Positions 51,135-61,473 of a DNA stretch of 64,000 nt are shown here, piece by piece (the stretch's first letter is position 1; every line of letters begins with the position of its first letter). The notes under the pieces were generated by a model that made no database searches, had not been told where the DNA came from, and saw only the letters and a program-made list of their open reading frames with translations. A program made the translations under genes and the position numbers. Source of the stretch: Rusavskia elegans (lineage: Eukaryota > Ascomycota > Lecanoromycetes > Teloschistales > Teloschistaceae); NCBI GenBank assembly GCA_011316305.1, contig SAUG01000009.1, positions 926,774-990,773 on the forward strand, written 5' to 3'.

Positions 51135-51625
51135 ATTATAAAATTATCTAAAAAATTTGATATTTTCAAAAATTGGTTAAATTTATTAGTATATCTAAAT
51201 ACGGAAATATAACGAATAATTATTAAAATTAATATAAATATAAATTAGTTTAATTACTAAAATAATATATTACGATAACTAATAAATTAAATACAAGCTA
51301 TAAAGGTATCGAGTTCGGAATCTATATAGATAAATAAAATCTTCTACTATTTAGATTATTTATTAACTAAAATAATTAAAATAGTCTTCTTTTAAAATAT
51401 TTACTTACTAAAACTACTAAAATCGGATTATTTATAATATATATTTACTAAAACTACTAAAATTAAAATATTTAGAATATTTATTTACTAAAATTACTAA
51501 AATACTCTTTAATACTAATATCAAAACCGTCCTATATATCTCTATCTATAGAGGCGTAATAGAGAATCTAACGCTATACTAAATACTATTACGTTTTTAA
51601 AAATACTCTGTCTATATTTATAATA
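51135..51625 (-). repeat. 3' LTR of Gy2 (491 bp)
   Basis: Aligns with 58383-58834 and 22960-23410. It has one more of the TTTACTAAAACTACTAAAAT-type tandem units than the 5' copy. Confidence 0.82.
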
Positions 51626-52290
51626 TTAGGTCCTCTTTTTAGATTTTCTATTCTAAAAAACTATTAACTATTCTTTTTTATAGATAAAAGGAAAAAGCTA
51701 TTAACCGAAAACTATTATAAAAAAATTCTATTATTAGATATCGGTATATTAGCTATATATTTTTATCGGAAAAATTTCTAGTCGAGAAAATTCTATTATA
51801 TTAATAAAGATTCCGAAAAGTATATTAATTATATAAAATAAATCTATTTCTATAATTTTATTCTATTAAATATTATACGTTTGTATCGTTTTAAAAATAA
51901 GCGTATAAAGTTAAAAAAAGAGATATATAAAGTATATAGAAAGTAATAGCGTCTGCTTCGTTAGTTAGATTATATTTAAAAAAAGTAGCGTATTATAGTT
52001 AATAGTAAACTATAAAATATCGAAGAATTAGAATATAAAGATAGTATTATAGATCCGTTTTCTTCTATAAATTTAAATCCTTTTATTAACGTAGTTTTCG
52101 AATAGATTATCCTATCTAGCAATTTTAGCTAGTCGATAATTTCTTTAGTTTCTTTTAGTAAAACTATTATAAAATCTTTTAATAGTTTATTAAATATTTT
52201 TTAGATTTCTAGATATTTTCCGAAATAGAACAATCTTTCTATTTAATTAGATAGTTCTAATCTTTTTATCGTAGAATTTTTTTAACTATT

Positions 52291-53308
52291 TATTTAGTTA
52301 TTTGTTTTAGTTTTAGTGTCCGGTAAACCAGTGGTTCGATAAGTAAATTAAACGTTAGTATACTAGTATTAAATATACGGTAGTAGAATTTATACTCTAA
52401 TTTAATTAATATAAATAATAGTTCTTTCTATAGAATTTTAATTTAAATTTAATTAGTAATATAACGTATTCTTCTACCGATAATTTAACGTCGAATTTTT
52501 ATAGATAAGTATACCTCGTAGTTATCGCTTTTTCTTCTTCTTTTACTAGCAATATAAGCTCCTCGTAAGTACTACGACTTACTAAAACCCTTTACGTACG
52601 TATATATTCCCGTAGTAGCTATAGCTATAAGTTAAATAAGACGGTAGTACCTTTCTATATCTATAATAACTATATCTACCCGTTTAGATATCGACTATTT
52701 TATAGTAGCTAGAGTAAACTATTCTAATTTTAATATAAATATCTTTTTTACTACTTTTAAAACGCGCTATCCGATTTCTCTACCCTCTTTTAATTTAATT
52801 AACCGGGTAAAGCTTCTAGCCGTAATAGCTAGCGTACTGGCTAGTAACCGTTTTATAGCTAGTAACCCTTTTAAAACTATATAGACTAAAGAGTATTTTA
52901 ATAGTTTAACGAAATATTTAGATATAGGTTATATAATAAATATAGCCGAAACGAGGACTATAGATAGATACTTCGCAGTATAGTAGATAGATATAATAGA
53001 AATATTAGAAGCTGATAATTATATATAACGTCGAGGAAGGACTAGATATATAGTATTTAAACTAGACCGAAAACTGCGAGTAACGAAGTTATACTTATAT
53101 AGTAGAGGATTCGTAATCGCGAATAAAGAAGAAAATAGTTAAATAGAAGTAATTTACTACGCTGCAAATTTTGTCTAATAAACTACTTTAGCTGTAAAAA
53201 TTTCTTTATACGTAAAATATAACAATCGTTGCCGTATATAACGTTAATAAAATATATATATATATATAAAAACTCAATATAACTCTAGATAGGAGCTTTC
53301 CAGGGGGT
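52291..53308 (-). mobile_element. K16: full-length copy of family K (1018 bp) in Gy2
   Basis: 14-bp duplication tttttttaactatt (52277-52290 and 53309-53322). It is the innermost level of the hAT-4 > Cop1 > Gy2 > K16 nest. Confidence 0.92.
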
Positions 53309-53859
53309 TTTTTTTAACTATTAAAATATCTTTCTTTTATATTTCGAAATTGTAAATCTATTATATTAATATTCCGGAATCGGCTAGTTCTAAAAAAGAT
53401 ATATAAAATACCGGGTATATTTTAATTTTTTTAAATAAATTAAATTTAAAGTTCTAAAATCTTTTAATCTATTTATTTAAATATTATCCGGCTTTAATAT
53501 AGTTATTTTTTTTTAAAAAAATCTTTATTTTTAGATTTTTTATAAAAAGGTATATTTTATTCCCTTTTTTTAGCTAAAATACTATTTTTTATCTTTAATT
53601 TTAATAGTAATCCGAATATTTTTATATTTTTAAAATATTTCTATAGATTCTTTTTTAAATATCGACTTTTTAAATTACTAATTCTGCTAACTTATAAAGT
53701 AGTAGTTATTTAAATAACTTCGGATTTTTCCTATTATCGGTATAAAATAGTATTTTTTTTATTATATTTAATTTTTTTATATTAAATACTAGTTATACTA
53801 TAAATAAAAGCGAAATTTAATTATTTTAAATATCGTTAATATAATACTTTAGGTATTAT

Positions 53860-54060
53860 TTAAACGTCTAGTTAATATATTCTATCTATTTATCTATTAT
53901 CGAATAGAAAACTATTAATATTTTTAGTTTAATACTAAATAAAAAAATAAAGGTTTTCTAATAATTTAAAATAAAAAGTTTATTTTTATTATTTATTAAT
54001 ACTTCTAGTAGGCTATAGTATCGGAATAGTCGATTTAAAATAATAAATTCGAATTATTTT
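53860..54060 (-). pseudogene. Gy2 integrase remnant
   Basis: The minus-strand frame reads LLEVLINNKNKLFILNYQ, then FLFSIKLKILIVFYS, then IIDKQIDRI. It is nearly the same as the Gy3 integrase at 37570-37700, including the D to N change in the second catalytic position. Confidence 0.85.
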
Positions 54061-55339
54061 ACTATAAAGTGATTTTTTAATAGAATAATATAGATATACT
54101 TCGTAAATCTATTAATTATATTAAATATTAAATCGTATTTTATATTTAATATTAGATTTTTTGATTTTAAAATTTAATAATAAAATCTAATATAATTTCT
54201 TTCTATAGTAAATTCGATAGTTCCTAATATTAAATCTTTCTATAATAAATATATATATTATATTTATTTTACTAATAACTAGAATATTTTTTAATATATA
54301 TTTCGATATATTATTTTATATTAGAAAACTAGTAAAATTATTATAAAAGTTATATTATTTTAATTATATTTAAATATCTTTATAGTATTCTATTATAATA
54401 CTCTTCAATATATTTATTAATTTTATCGTCTAGTATATATAGTTTTCTTTTTTTAATAGAAAATTATTTTTAGTCGTTTCTAAATATATATAGCGTCGTA
54501 TTTAGCTTATATTAACTTATTAGTAGTAATCCATTTCAAAAAAAAATTTAAAGATATTATTATTAAAAACCTTTTTTATTTTTATATAATTATTTCTTCG
54601 ATTTAAAATATTTATTTTTCTATTTTTTTAATCTAGAATATAGTATATCTTAAATTTATATTAACCGAAAAATTTAGACTATTATATTTATTTTCTATTA
54701 AATAATTTTATTATTATAAAATATAGTAAATTCTTCTAGTCTATAAAAATTATTAATTTTAATAATCTTTCGGCGTATACTTTCTACTATTTTAGTATAG
54801 CTACTATAGCTAGTAGTATTCTATTATAGATATTATAATTATATACTACTAGTAATATTTTTTTTAATATATATACTATCAAGTACTTTTTACTATTATA
54901 TTATTTTAGAAAATATATATTTATAGCTAGATCTAATAAATCTATTTCTATTTATAATAGTTTTTTTAAATCGAATATTTTAAATACTAGATTTTTTATA
55001 TATATTCTTTTTCGATTTTTAAATATTTATTATTTTTTTTCTTTCTATTACTATTTATTAGTATTTTTTATTAAAGTTATTAAAACGAAGACTTTTTTAA
55101 AATAGTTTTTTTTATAAATTTCCGATTATAGTTTTTAAATCCGAAAAAATTTTAGATTTTTTTTTATATTTATTAGTATTTCCTATTTTATAATAGTTTT
55201 TTATTTACTAGAATTAATATATAGTCAGTTTAATTCTATAATAATTTTTAAAATATTAATATTTTTTTTATAGAATTTATATTTTTCTAATTTAAAATAT
55301 AAATCTTTTCTTTCTAGATAATTAGAAACTTTACTAACG

Positions 55340-55770
55340 TATTATTTATATTCTTCGAATATTTTAGAAAAAACTAGAATATTATTAAAATAGATATTAA
55401 TAAATATATTTAGATATTTTCTAAATATATTATTAATTATATTCTAATAGATTACTAAAGCGTTTATAAATTAAAATAGTATTATTATATATTTATAATA
55501 ACTATACCGTATTCGTAAAGCTATTTGTTATTTTTTTCTATCTTTTATCTATATAAGGTTATATATATTTTAAAGTTCGAACTTTATAAAATATTTTATT
55601 TTAGAAAATCTATTTTAAAGTTCGCTAATATTTAATAGTAGATATCGATTTTTAATAGTATTATTATTTAGCTTTCGGTTATCGATATATAATCGGAATA
55701 TTCTATCTTTTTTAAATATAAAAAAGATCAGATATTCTACTAATAATTAAGATTTTCTAATAAATTCTTT
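55340..55770 (-). pseudogene. Gy2 reverse transcriptase remnant
   Basis: The reverse complement reads KKDRIFRLYIDNRKLNN near 55664-55715, SKIKYFIKF near 55570-55600, and the NNILV part of the YLDD box near 55371-55393 with both D codons mutated to N. Collinear with Gy1 1205-1565. Confidence 0.87.
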
Positions 55771-56469
55771 TTTAATATTTTTATCTAGATATTTATAGAA
55801 TATTTCGATTTTAATTATAAATAATAGATAGATAGATCTAAATATAAGTTATTTATCTAGTTTAAATCTAATTTTATAATCCTATATTTAATATTTAGAT
55901 AATACTTTTATAATTATTTCTTTCTAAAATAAATTTATTTTATTTTTATATTTATCTAGAATCTTTTCTAATAGATTTTTTTTTAACTTATTATTAGATA
56001 ATATAGAATTTTTAAAAGATTTATATTTTTTTTTTCTATTTCTATTTTATTAATCTAGTTAATTTCTACCGGTATCTAATAAATCGGACCTAAATAGTTT
56101 TTAATTATTTTTTTTCGAAATTATAAATTCGCGTTTTATATTCTATTTTTTATCTATTCGAAATTATTATTTTAATATAGACTAACTATTTTCTATATAG
56201 GAATATTATTTAAAGTTAAATATTCTTTTTCTAGTCTATTACTAGATTTTAATTCTTTAACTAAAATATTTTAAATACGATATTATAACTAGCTATTTAA
56301 ATAATATCAAACTAAAATTCTTTTTAATATTAGTTAATTATTATTTAAAATAGTATCGTTTTTTTTATAATTTTTGTATTTCTATTTAATATTTTACTTC
56401 TTTTAATAACTATTAGATTATATAAATCTTTCTTTTTAATTTAAAAGAACTTTTTTTTTAACTAAATTT

Positions 56470-56520
56470 TTTAATATAAAATAACCGGTCGCGCCTAAAT
56501 TAATAAATATTTTTACTTTC
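56470..56520 (-). pseudogene. Gy2 protease active-site remnant
   Basis: IFINLGATGY on the minus strand corresponds to the family motif FVDSGATGxF. Here D became N (GAT to AAT) and S became L (TCA to TTA), the two changes RIP makes. Confidence 0.78.
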
Positions 56521-58382
56521 TATAGTCTATTATTAGTTTCGACGATTATTTTAATCTAGAATATAAATATATAGCTAGCTAAATTTAGTTATTTTTTTCG
56601 AGCTATAAAGTTCTATATTTATAGTATATCTATTACTATAAAATTCTATCTTTTTTTAAATCGTTTTTAATATTTTCGTATTTTTTATCTTTATAGTTTC
56701 CTTACAAAATATATCTATAGTGATTCTAATTAAAAATTCTATTTCTTTTTTACTATTTTTTCTAGTATTTATATCTACTATAGATATTATATCTAGAATA
56801 GTTATAAATATTATAACTTTCGATTCTATTAGATATCGTAGGAGCCCGTTAACGTAATTTTAATAGATACTATCCGGCTTTTTATTTTTCTAACTTATAG
56901 ACTATATAATTATTATTATAATATATAGTCTAACTAAATAGTACGTATTAACTTTCTATAGTTATATTTATTCGTTATAATATTAGTATAGAAATAATTT
57001 TTTTTAAAAGTATTATTTCCTAGTTCTTTTTCTAATATATCGATAATATTATTGAGTTTTTAATTCTACTATATATTCTATAGATATTTATCGTTAATAT
57101 ATATTTTATAAACGGCTTTTAATCTTTTAAAGATTATTATAAATTCTTTTTTTATTTATTTTTTATTATATATTTTTCTAGGATAAAAAATTTTTAATTT
57201 TATTTATTAAACGTCTTCTATTACGAGTATCTATCTAGAAACGACTTTCCTTCTAATTAGTTCCGTTAATATTAATAGCGAAATATTATTTATTATAGCT
57301 TTTTATGGTATTTTATTATTTTTTATAAATATAAATTCTTTATCCGAACTAGTTTTCTAGAATTTACAGCTACTATTATCGTCTTTTAAAATTATTTCTT
57401 ACTAGTTTTTAGATTTTTTTAGCGTAGCGTTAAACTGTCATTACTATATTTTATTTAATTAATATTCTTTCGCGAAATAGTTTAATTTACTATAATTATA
57501 GTATATTTTGGAATTTTCATTTCTTTTACTATTTCTAGAATTCTTCCCTTTATATCGCTATTAAATCGAGTCTAGTTTTATTAATATAGATCCCTAGTAG
57601 CTATTTCCGGTCCTTTTATTTAGTAGCTATTTTCTATATAGTTTACCCGAATAATATCCCGTATTATTTTATAGTTTACTATTATAGCGTTTTTTTATAT
57701 CTTTTTTATATAGTTTATTATCGAAGTCGATAGATATTTTAATTAGATTATCTAAAGTTTTATATATTCGACTTTTATATATAAATTTATCTTTTATTTA
57801 CTTTTTAAATCCTCGTCGATATATATTATATAAAGTATCGTCGTTCTATTCCGTTAGTAGAACCTATTTTTAAAATTATACGGTATATTTTAATACTACA
57901 GTTTTCTACTAAAAGTATTAAATAAAGCGTTCAATAGTTAATATTTCGTTTAAAATTTCGAAAATATTATAAATAGCTTGTTTAAACTTTATAAATTATA
58001 TAAAGATATATTTACTATTTTCGTTATTATCTATATATTAGCGAAAGATAGATTTTATCTAATATTAGACTTATCTTCGAAAATAGAATACGGCGAAAAA
58101 GGTTTTTTTTTTTAAATTTAAAATAGAATATAAAATATATATCTAATTATATAAACTGATTTTCTGGTTTATTATAGTCTCTATAATATTTATTAGATTT
58201 ATTAACTTTAATACTATATAATTAGCGGTTAATAGTAGAAATACTAACCTCTTTATTACTATTATCGTCTTTTATCTAAATTTTTTTACTTTTAGGTTCG
58301 GATTTCTTTACTATAGAACTAGAATTATTTAGAGTAAAAGTTTAATATTAATCTATAATAGATACCCTAAAGATATTTAAAA

Positions 58383-58834
58383 TATTATAGAATTATCTAA
58401 AAGACCTAGTCCCTTTCAAAATTAGTTAGATTTATTAATATATCTATAAACGAAAGTATAATAGATAATTATTTAAATCAATATAAAAATAAATTAGTTT
58501 AATTACTAGAATAGTATATAGCGATAACTAATAAATTAAATATAAATTATAAAGGCGTCGAATTTAGAATCTATATAAATAAATAAAATCCTCTACTATT
58601 TAGATTATTATCTAATTATAATAACTAAAATAACTTTATTTTAGAGTATTTATTTACTAAAACTACTAAAATCGGTTTATTTAAAATATTTATTTACTAA
58701 AACTACTAAGATATTTTTTAGTACTAATATTAAAACCGTTCTATATATCTCTGCCTGTCGAGATATAATAGAAAATCTAGCGCTATACTAAATACTACCG
58801 CGTTTTTAAAGATACGCCGTCTATATTTATATTA
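58383..58834 (-). repeat. 5' LTR of Gy2 (452 bp)
   Basis: One base longer than the Gy1 5' LTR and aligned with it end to end. Confidence 0.85.
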
Positions 58835-58839
58835 AAAGA

Positions 58840-59999
58840 CTTAATATTAATATAATCGGTTCGAATATAGAAATAGTCTATATAGAAATAGTTACTTTAT
58901 AGAAATATTTAGAATTTTATTTATAAAATAATAGATTTCCTTTTTTATTTTTTTATTTATCTTTATTTTTTTTACCGTCTTTTTTATTTTTAGCTGTAGA
59001 AAAAAAGATATAAAATAGATTATTATTAATATTTTATAATTTAAATTTTTAACCGAACTAAATAATAAATTTATTATTTTTCGATTTAAATTTAAATTTT
59101 TTTAGAATATTGAAATATAGCTATACTATATATATAAAAATTAAATAAAAACTTTAGATAGCGAATATAAAATCGCGGAATATTTATTAAATATTTTTAA
59201 TTTTAGTGATTTTAACCTTTCTAGTAATTAGTAATATATATTCGTATTTATTAAACTATATTTTTAGATTTCATTTATTCTAGAATCTTGCTTTAAATTT
59301 TTTATATAGATATTTAACTTCTCGTTTATAGGCTAAATATATTAGTAAAATACTATTTTGAAAATTTCGAAAAAGATTCTATAGATATATAATATTATAA
59401 TATTAAAAATAAATTATAAAATCTACCGCTACGGTATTATAAATAAAGTTTATAATTTTAGAAAAACTATTTTAATAGTTTTTAAAATTTACTTTTTCCT
59501 CGCGGTAATCTATTATTTCTAGTTTATAATTTTTTTATATTTCTATAGTTTATTCTAGTATTATTTTAAATTTAATAGCTAGAATTAATTTTATTAATTT
59601 AGTTAATTATATAGGTTTTTGGATAATTAATAGATTAATATAATTCTATACTTCGTAGTTTATTACTTTACTTTTTACTATATAAATCTATTAGTTCTAG
59701 TTTTTAGTCTAGATTAATATAATCTAGCGTTTATTTTTTTTTATAATTTTAATAGTATTAGTGATATTAAAAAAAAAAAGAGAATTAGTTAAAAAGGTTT
59801 TCTTTTTTATATTCTATAATTTAGGTCTAGATCGACGCTATAAATAATTATTTAATAAATTCTAATATATTCCTTCCGTATAACTAGATAGTAAATTTTT
59901 TTCTCTATTAGTTTTCTTCTATAAATAAATAAGTAATTTTCGTTTATTTAATTATATATTTATATATTTTATAAAAGTATACGATTACGGGTTTATAAT
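58840..59999 (-). pseudogene. Cop1 Gag region remnant
   Basis: Lies between Gy2 and the Cop1 5' LTR. The minus strand near 58900-59040 has a lysine-rich KNKKDGKKNKDK frame, followed by a short Y/C-rich stretch that could be a ruined zinc knuckle. The assignment rests on position more than on motif. Confidence 0.5.
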
Positions 60000-60196
60000 T
60001 ATAAATAGTAATATAGTAGATAATAGTTTAAATTTATAATAATAAATAGAAATCTATTAAAAATTAAAATATAGATAGTAGTAGTTATTAAAACTAGCTA
60101 CTAAATCTAATATAGAAAGAACGGAATATTCCGTAGAACTTTATTCTAAATATTTTTATCAAGTCTATCAAATAGCGAAATCTTTTTATATTTACA
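60000..60196 (-). repeat. 5' LTR of Cop1 (197 bp)
   Basis: Equal in length to 42114-42310. It ends TATTTACA, keeping the CA lost in the other copy, and is followed by the duplication gatta. Confidence 0.87.
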
Positions 60197-60201
60197 GATT
60201 A

Positions 60202-60540
60202 TTATATTAAAGATTTTATTTAATTACATTTATTCTACCGGCGAATAATAATATACGTAGACTGATAGATCTAGATTTTTTTACTCGCGAGTTTATTAAA
60301 CTAGAAAATAGTTATAGGATTTATATTTTAATAAATAAATAATTATTCGAGATATTTAACTGATTAATTAATAGTAATTATATTTATAAATAATCTATTT
60401 ATACATTTAGTCTAGTATAAATTCTATCTAAATATAATAAAACTAAATATCCGATTTGGAACGTATTATAGCGAATAGAAATCGAATAATAAAGCTATAG
60501 AAATAAAAATTAATAAAATACAAACTAATAAAAATTCCGG
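60202..60540 (-). pseudogene. hAT-4 transposase N-terminal remnant
   Basis: Joined to 41097 with one copy of the Cop1 duplication, the minus-strand frame runs on through SFTSGLLFRIFNSIRGF. The N-terminal motif (a BED-type zinc finger would be expected in many hATs) is not readable. Confidence 0.55.
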
Positions 60541-60612
60541 TTTAGAAGATTTTAGTAGAGCTAGCTCTAGACCTTAGTATACCCAGCTAATTAAAAGTAA
60601 TTAATAGCATTA

Positions 60613-60663
60613 TTAAGCGCTTAGTGATTAATATCGCGATCGCTCGGTCAATTAAGCGCTTTT
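60613..60663. repeat. Subterminal direct repeat of hAT-4
   Basis: ATTAAGCGCTT occurs twice about 40 bp apart just inside the right inverted repeat, a usual place for hAT transposase-binding repeats. Confidence 0.6.
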
Positions 60664-60683
60664 TTTGCCAGCCTACTCGCGCA

Positions 60684-61473
60684 CGGTTACGCGAATCCAC
60701 CGCGACAGATTATTCTCTTGCAGCCTGCACCCCTGGAGCTGCAATTACATGGCGCCCCTCGTTCAGAAGTAGAACCTTATTGTTGCCGCCGAATTGCCAC
60801 ATGACAGAAGCGCAGGCTGGCTGGAGCTCGGCCGCGCCCAAAGTTCAGGCCAAAGATGGGGAGAAAAGGGGTCTAATTTGGCTCCGGGCTTTCGCGTCGC
60901 GTCGCCCGCAGTACGCGAAATTGTGTAGTGGGGAATCCTTAATATAGTCGCACAAAGCATTTCGTTGATAATAGAAGTTGTAGGCTCGCTTGCTTTACAG
61001 GTCACTCGTGCTGGGACCTGTTCATTTGGACCCAGACGGGGGATTGCCGGATTGGTAAGGTATCTGCAGCTAGATTGCTTCTGATACAAATTGAGAGACC
61101 CTGCAGCGCACTCGGTCTCGGGTCTCGCGTTGCCGTAATCTCGTTGATGATGGATTGACAAAAAAGGGTATCAATAATCTTACAGCGGCACGGAACTCTC
61201 GGAGCGTGAGTCAATCGGGTATGGAGATGATGGACATGCCACCGTGCGAGGCACCGTGACACGTTCTAGACGCAAGAACTCGAGACCGTTGTGGCATGCC
61301 GAAATTGCGGAAAGGCATCCCGCCAACACGGCCGTACTGGTTTCTTACCCCGAATATTACGAGCGATGACTGCCAATACTTAAAGGAGGCCAATTCTACA
61401 TCACCACATTCGACACCTTCAACTGCCTCAAATTTGATCACCTACAATATTTGCCCTCATTTCCAACGACACC
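60684..61473. other. Ordinary-composition intergenic DNA upstream of the Gag-like gene
   Basis: CpA and TpG are normal and GC is near half. Several overlapping open stretches exist on both strands, but none has a good start context, splice signals or a recognisable protein. It probably contains the promoter of the gene at 61474. Sequence just before the ATG is C/A-rich (ccaacgacacc). Confidence 0.6.

Larger units (their letters stand above)
51135..58834 (-). mobile_element. Gy2: full-length Ty3/Gypsy retrotransposon (7.7 kb including K16), paralogue of Gy1
   Basis: LTRs are 51135-51625 and 58383-58834, and duplications aaaaa (51130-51134) and aaaga (58835-58839) differ by G/A. On the minus strand are protease (56481-56500), RT (55370-55760) and integrase (53860-54060). 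It sits inside the Cop1 Gag-protease region. It is the intact reference against which hAT-1, K3 and K4 insertions in Gy1 can be seen. Confidence 0.88.
42114..60196 (-). mobile_element. Cop1: Ty1/copia retrotransposon, swollen to 18 kb by Gy2, hAT-3 and six or more K copies
   Basis: LTRs of 197 bp each (42114-42310 and 60000-60196) with ends TGTAAATA...TATTTACA before RIP. The target duplication is gatta (60197-60201) against aatta left of K10 (41092-41096). On the minus strand the copia order is visible: protease (50.9 kb), integrase (48.7-49.1 kb), RT (43.7-44.6 kb), RNase H end (42.5-42.7 kb). Gag should be between Gy2 and the right LTR. Confidence 0.88.
35103..60675 (-). mobile_element. 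hAT-4: hAT transposon (about 2.26 kb own sequence) expanded to 25.6 kb by nested elements
   Basis: Left end TAGGCTGGCA and right end TGCCAGCCTA are inverted repeats flanked by 8-bp duplications. Own sequence is 35103-35165, 39378-41097 and 60202-60675. It is interrupted by Gy3, by Cop1 with its nested load, and by K10. The transposase is on the minus strand. The right subterminal region has two direct ATTAAGCGCTT units. Its TIR resembles that of hAT-1/2/3 (TAGACTGGCC), but the transposases are clearly different copies. Its right end is the edge of the AT block. Confidence 0.88.

Noticed and set aside
13662..53308. Family K copies as solo LTRs
   Set aside because: Duplications are 7-20 bp and variable rather than 4-6 bp, the ends are not TG...CA, truncated copies keep duplications, and K12 has a poly(A) tail.
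13662..53308. Family K as a CRISPR-like or satellite array
   Set aside because: Copies are dispersed, in both orientations, and each lies in a different host sequence with its own duplication.
1..60600. Mitochondrial or organellar insert because of the high AT content
   Set aside because: Composition is explained by CpA-specific RIP of identifiable transposons. Frames read as Gypsy, copia and hAT proteins, not mitochondrial genes.
1..60600. Centromere or subtelomere assignment
   Set aside because: An AT-rich nested transposon block is compatible with either, but there is no telomere repeat and nothing in sequence alone marks a centromere.
60624..61161. Overlapping open frames of 107 and 132 codons on opposite strands
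   Set aside because: The first begins inside hAT-4 and both cross low-complexity or non-conserved sequence. No motif, splice signal or family resemblance.
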